Origin: Pseudomonadota bacterium
GTDB taxonomy: Bacteria; Myxococcota; UBA9042; PHBI01
Assembly (NCBI GenBank): GCA_005772945.1
Contig: SXIE01000481.1
Location: forward strand, 1-7,910
Direction of reading: 5' to 3'
Length of the DNA stretch: 7,910 nucleotides
This document shows positions 5,742-7,910 of the stretch, piece by piece. Position numbers and translations under genes: made by a program. The stretch's first letter is position 1. Each line of letters opens with the position of its first letter. Under the pieces are notes generated by a model. That model ran no database searches. It worked only from the letters and a program-made list of their open reading frames with translations, and was not told the origin of the DNA.

Positions 5742-7643
5742 TCAGGTCGTCAGCACGACGGCCGGATCGAGCTTGGCCGCGCGGTTCGAGGGAACGAGCG
5801 CGCCGAGCAGGCAGAAGACGCACGCGAACGCGATGCCGCCGAAGACCACGCGCCAGTCGTAGGCGAAGAACTCGTCGGGCTTGAACGGGATCCCCTGCAG
5901 GTACTTTTCGCCGAGCCAGTTCACGAGGCGCGAGGCGCCGAACGACACGACGTTACCGACCACCCCGCCGAAGAGCCCGAGCATCAGCGCCTCGGTCAGG
6001 AACAGCCGGCGAATGTCGCGCCGGGTCGCGCCGATGGCACGCATGATGCCGATCTCGTAGCGCCGCTCGGTCACGAGCGTCAGGAAGGTGTGCATGATGT
6101 TCACGCCGGCCACGAACAAGATGACGACGCTGATGAAGCTGAAGACGACCGTCAGGATGAAGAGGAGATCGCCGGCTTTGCGAGCGTCTTGGGACTTGCG
6201 CGAGAGCTCGAAGCCCCAGCCCTCGACCTCGCCGAGAAGCCGCGAGACGTCCTCGTTGCCGCGCGTCTCGAGGATGAACGTGTCGTAGGTCTCGGCGGCC
6301 CCGCGCCCCTTCCAGCGCGCGTTGAAGCCTTGGACGTAGGTCAGCGGCATCGTCACGCCGAACTCGAGCGCCTTCTGCGAGAAGCCGACGACCTCGGCGC
6401 GCTTCACCGCTTGCAGCTCGCGCGGCAGATCGGCCGCGAAGTAGCTGTCGCCGAAGTGCATCATGAACTGGATCCCGAGCATCGCCTCGAGCCCGTCGAT
6501 CTTCTGCATGCCGAGCGAGACGGCGGCTGACGAGTTGAAGAGCTCGATGATGATCGGCGAGAGCACGATCGGCACCGGCGCCTCGCAGTAGCCGGCCGCC
6601 GTCACGACGGAGCGCGGGGCGCAGTAGGTACCGGTTGGGCACGGCGCGCGCTGGCAGGCGGGGTCGGTGGGACTGACGCCGTTGCTGCAGCGATCGCGGA
6701 CGGTGCCAGCGAGCTTGGCGGGACTGTCGACGAGCTGGTCCTCAGGCGCTCCGAGCTCGCACGCGAGGCGCTCGCAGGCGCCCTGGACACAGGTCTGCGA
6801 GGTATCGCAGTCACCGTCGGCGCTGCAGGCATGGCGGCAGACCTTGCCGAGCGGCGGGGCCGTGGCTCCGGGCGAAGGCGGCGGCGGCGGCGGATCGTAC
6901 CCGCTGGCGAGACGGGCCGGCGCGCAGACCTCGCCGGATTGGCATCCGTTCGCCGCGGCATCACAGCGACGCTCGCACAGGCCGCCGACACACGCGAAGC
7001 CGCGCGCGCACTGCGTGTCACCCGCGGCCGGATCGCAGACCAGGGCGATCCCGCGATCGGCAAAGCGCGACCAATAGACGATGTCGCCGCACACGCGCGC
7101 ACCCGCCTGGCCACCGCACGTCCGCCCGAGCGGACACTCGTCGTCATTCTTGCATGGCTCTGCAAGCTTGCGCTTGCGCGCCGGTGCGCTCGGGGCGGCC
7201 GATGCGCCGACGTGCTCGAAGCGCTTCAGCTCCTCGTGCAGCAGCTCGGGGCTCAGGCCGTCGAAGAACGCCTCGGTGCGCGCGGCGTAGCCAAAGAGCG
7301 CCTGTCCGCCCCAGAGGCGCGCCTGGAACTTCGAGCGCTGCTTGGGGTAGACGGTCATGACGTCGGGCAGCGCCTTGAAGTCCGCGACGAGCTTGTCGCC
7401 GAGGCGGCTCTGGTCCACGACCTCCTGGCGCAGGCCCACGATGCCGACGGTCTTGGGCTCGAGCTCGATCTGATTGACCGGGAAGATGCGATTGAGGACA
7501 CCCGACTGCACGCCGAGCCCGAGGTGGATGAAGAAGGTCAGCGTGGCGACGCCGACGATGAGGCCGATGCTCGAGAGGAGGAACGCGCGCCGATTGCGCA
7601 GCACGTTCTGCCAGACCGCGGCCAGGATGCGCGCGAGGCTCAT
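5742..7643 (-). CDS. MacB/FtsX-type ABC transporter permease with a Cys-rich insertion in its extracytoplasmic domain
   Basis: Inner-membrane permease of the MacB/LolC/FtsX superfamily, 633 residues. TM1 is about 20-44, followed by a large extracytoplasmic domain (about 45-490), then the C-terminal FtsX domain with TM2 (491-515), TM3 (547-572) and TM4 (598-618). The conserved cytoplasmic loop ERRYEIGIMRAIGAT (526-540) and the tail PSNRAAKLDPAVVL are typical. The MacB-like periplasmic domain is split: the first part ends near residue 145, and the second resumes with PVPIVLSPIIIELFN (356-370). Between them lies an insert with 22 Cys (164-353) in repeated C-x(5-8)-C-x5-C-x4-C units, plus PPPPPPSPG (251-259). 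The only other Cys are C608 and C611 in TM4. The ATG overlaps the ATPase stop (ATGA), so both are coupled. Substrate is unknown: lipoprotein translocation, macrolide- or toxin-type efflux and envelope mechanotransmission are all possible for this family. Confidence 0.92.
   Translation of the reverse strand: MSLARILAAVWQNVLRNRRAFLLSSIGLIVGVATLTFFIHLGLGVQSGVLNRIFPVNQIELEPKTVGIVGLRQEVVDQSRLGDKLVADFKALPDVMTVYPKQRSKFQARLWGGQALFGYAARTEAFFDGLSPELLHEELKRFEHVGASAAPSAPARKRKLAEPCKNDDECPLGRTCGGQAGARVCGDIVYWSRFADRGIALVCDPAAGDTQCARGFACVGGLCERRCDAAANGCQSGEVCAPARLASGYDPPPPPPSPGATAPPLGKVCRHACSADGDCDTSQTCVQGACERLACELGAPEDQLVDSPAKLAGTVRDRCSNGVSPTDPACQRAPCPTGTYCAPRSVVTAAGYCEAPVPIVLSPIIIELFNSSAAVSLGMQKIDGLEAMLGIQFMMHFGDSYFAADLPRELQAVKRAEVVGFSQKALEFGVTMPLTYVQGFNARWKGRGAAETYDTFILETRGNEDVSRLLGEVEGWGFELSRKSQDARKAGDLLFILTVVFSFISVVILFVAGVNIMHTFLTLVTERRYEIGIMRAIGATRRDIRRLFLTEALMLGLFGGVVGNVVSFGASRLVNWLGEKYLQGIPFKPDEFFAYDWRVVFGGIAFACVFCLLGALVPSNRAAKLDPAVVLTT
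6585..7154 (-). other. Coding segment of the permease Cys-rich insert (Cys164 to Cys353)
   Basis: This in-frame segment encodes 22 Cys in 190 residues. Units: C164-x5-C170-x5-C176-x8-C185; C203-x8-C212-x5-C218-x4-C223; C227-x6-C234-x5-C240; C273-x5-C279-x5-C285-x4-C290; C330-x4-C335-x5-C341. C269, C295, C319 and C353 are additional. The typical text is C-x-x-D-x-x-C-x-x-G-x-x-C, as in ECPLGRTC and DCDTSQTCVQGAC. The even number fits 11 disulphides in an oxidising compartment. Similar short Cys modules are frequent in secreted myxobacterial proteins (from memory). Base composition does not differ visibly from the flanks. Confidence 0.85.
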
Positions 7644-7909
7644 GGCGTGCCTCCGGGCGCCGCGGCCGCAGCCGCCGATGGGACCGCTGTGTCGCTCACG
7701 ATCTGGCCGTCCTTGAGGACCACGCGGCGCGGGCAGCGGTCGGCGATGTCGCGCTCGTGCGTCACGACGATGACGGTCAGGCCGCCCGCGTGCAGCGCGC
7801 GGATCAGATCGAAGACGCGGCCCGTGGTCTCCGAATCGAGCGCACCCGTGGGCTCGTCGCAGAGCAGCAATTTCGGCTCGTTGTAGAGCGCGCGCGCGAT
7901 CGCGACGCG
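7640..7909 (-). CDS. ABC transporter ATPase, MacB/LolD type (C-terminal part, runs off right edge)
   Basis: The last 89 codons of an ATP-binding subunit; the Walker A motif, Q-loop and signature motif lie beyond the window. The visible part starts with RVAIARAL, which directly follows the LSGGQ-type signature in this family, then Walker B LLLCDEPTGALD (14-25 of the fragment) with catalytic Glu19, the D-loop, and the switch His51 in VVTHERD. The DEPTGALD text is typical of ATPases that pair with FtsX-type permeases. The C-terminus carries an Ala/Pro-rich tail (SAAAAAAPGGTP). Its TGA overlaps the permease ATG by two bases as ATGA, and a GGAGG for the permease (complement of 7649-7653) lies inside its last codons. 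It would energise the adjacent permease. Confidence 0.94.
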   Translation of the reverse strand, partial: RVAIARALYNEPKLLLCDEPTGALDSETTGRVFDLIRALHAGGLTVIVVTHERDIADRCPRRVVLKDGQIVSDTAVPSAAAAAAPGGTP

Positions 7910-7910
7910 C

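Noticed and set aside
6831..7886. Plus-strand open frame of 351 codons opposite the permease and ATPase
   Set aside because: The permease and ATPase have unmistakable family motifs in the other strand's frame. This one is an Ala/Arg/Asp-rich shadow that crosses the gene boundary.

Overview
This 7.9 kb window comes from a GC-rich bacterial chromosome. High GC with strong third-position GC bias, many secreted or lipid-anchored orphan proteins, and a Cys-rich repeat block of the kind common in myxobacterial secreted proteins suggest a myxobacterium or relative (Myxococcota). That assignment is inference; there is no rRNA or marker phylogeny here. I see no phage, CRISPR, tRNA or insertion-sequence gene.

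Layout. (1) 1-792, minus: N-terminal 264 codons of a dimeric-type glycyl-tRNA synthetase, running off the left edge. (2) 810-888: two tandem 40-bp hairpin repeats just upstream of its ribosome binding site, differing only by one compensated base pair. (3) 922-1383 (minus) and 1536-2285 (plus): two divergent small lipoprotein genes of unknown function. (4) 2286-2482: intergenic region with two copies of TTACG-N5-CGTAA exactly 21 bp apart and a 10-bp dyad. (5) 2483-3637 (plus): adenosine deaminase, facing a minus-strand upp-hpt operon (5146-4325 and 4317-3796). Between them is a 124-bp palindromic element with 22-bp terminal inverted repeats, next to a degenerate copy of the hpt 3' end. (6) 5263-5697 (plus): small secreted protein. 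(7) 5742-7643 and 7640-7909 (minus): a MacB/FtsX-type ABC permease and the C-terminal end of its ATPase, joined by an ATGA overlap. A terminator-like hairpin separates this operon from the secreted protein gene.

Function. Adenosine deaminase, hypoxanthine phosphoribosyltransferase and uracil phosphoribosyltransferase form a nucleoside/nucleobase salvage locus: Add deaminates adenosine to inosine, Hpt turns hypoxanthine (after phosphorolysis of inosine, enzyme not in the window) into IMP, and Upp turns uracil into UMP. The ABC pair belongs to the MacB/LolCDE/FtsEX type, in which ATP hydrolysis drives conformational change of a large extracytoplasmic domain. The most unusual feature is in this permease: its extracytoplasmic domain is interrupted by about 190 residues holding 22 cysteines in repeated C-x(5-8)-C-x5-C-x4-C units plus a proline run. 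No complete new multi-gene system is evident; the interest lies in this domain insertion and in several structured non-coding repeats.
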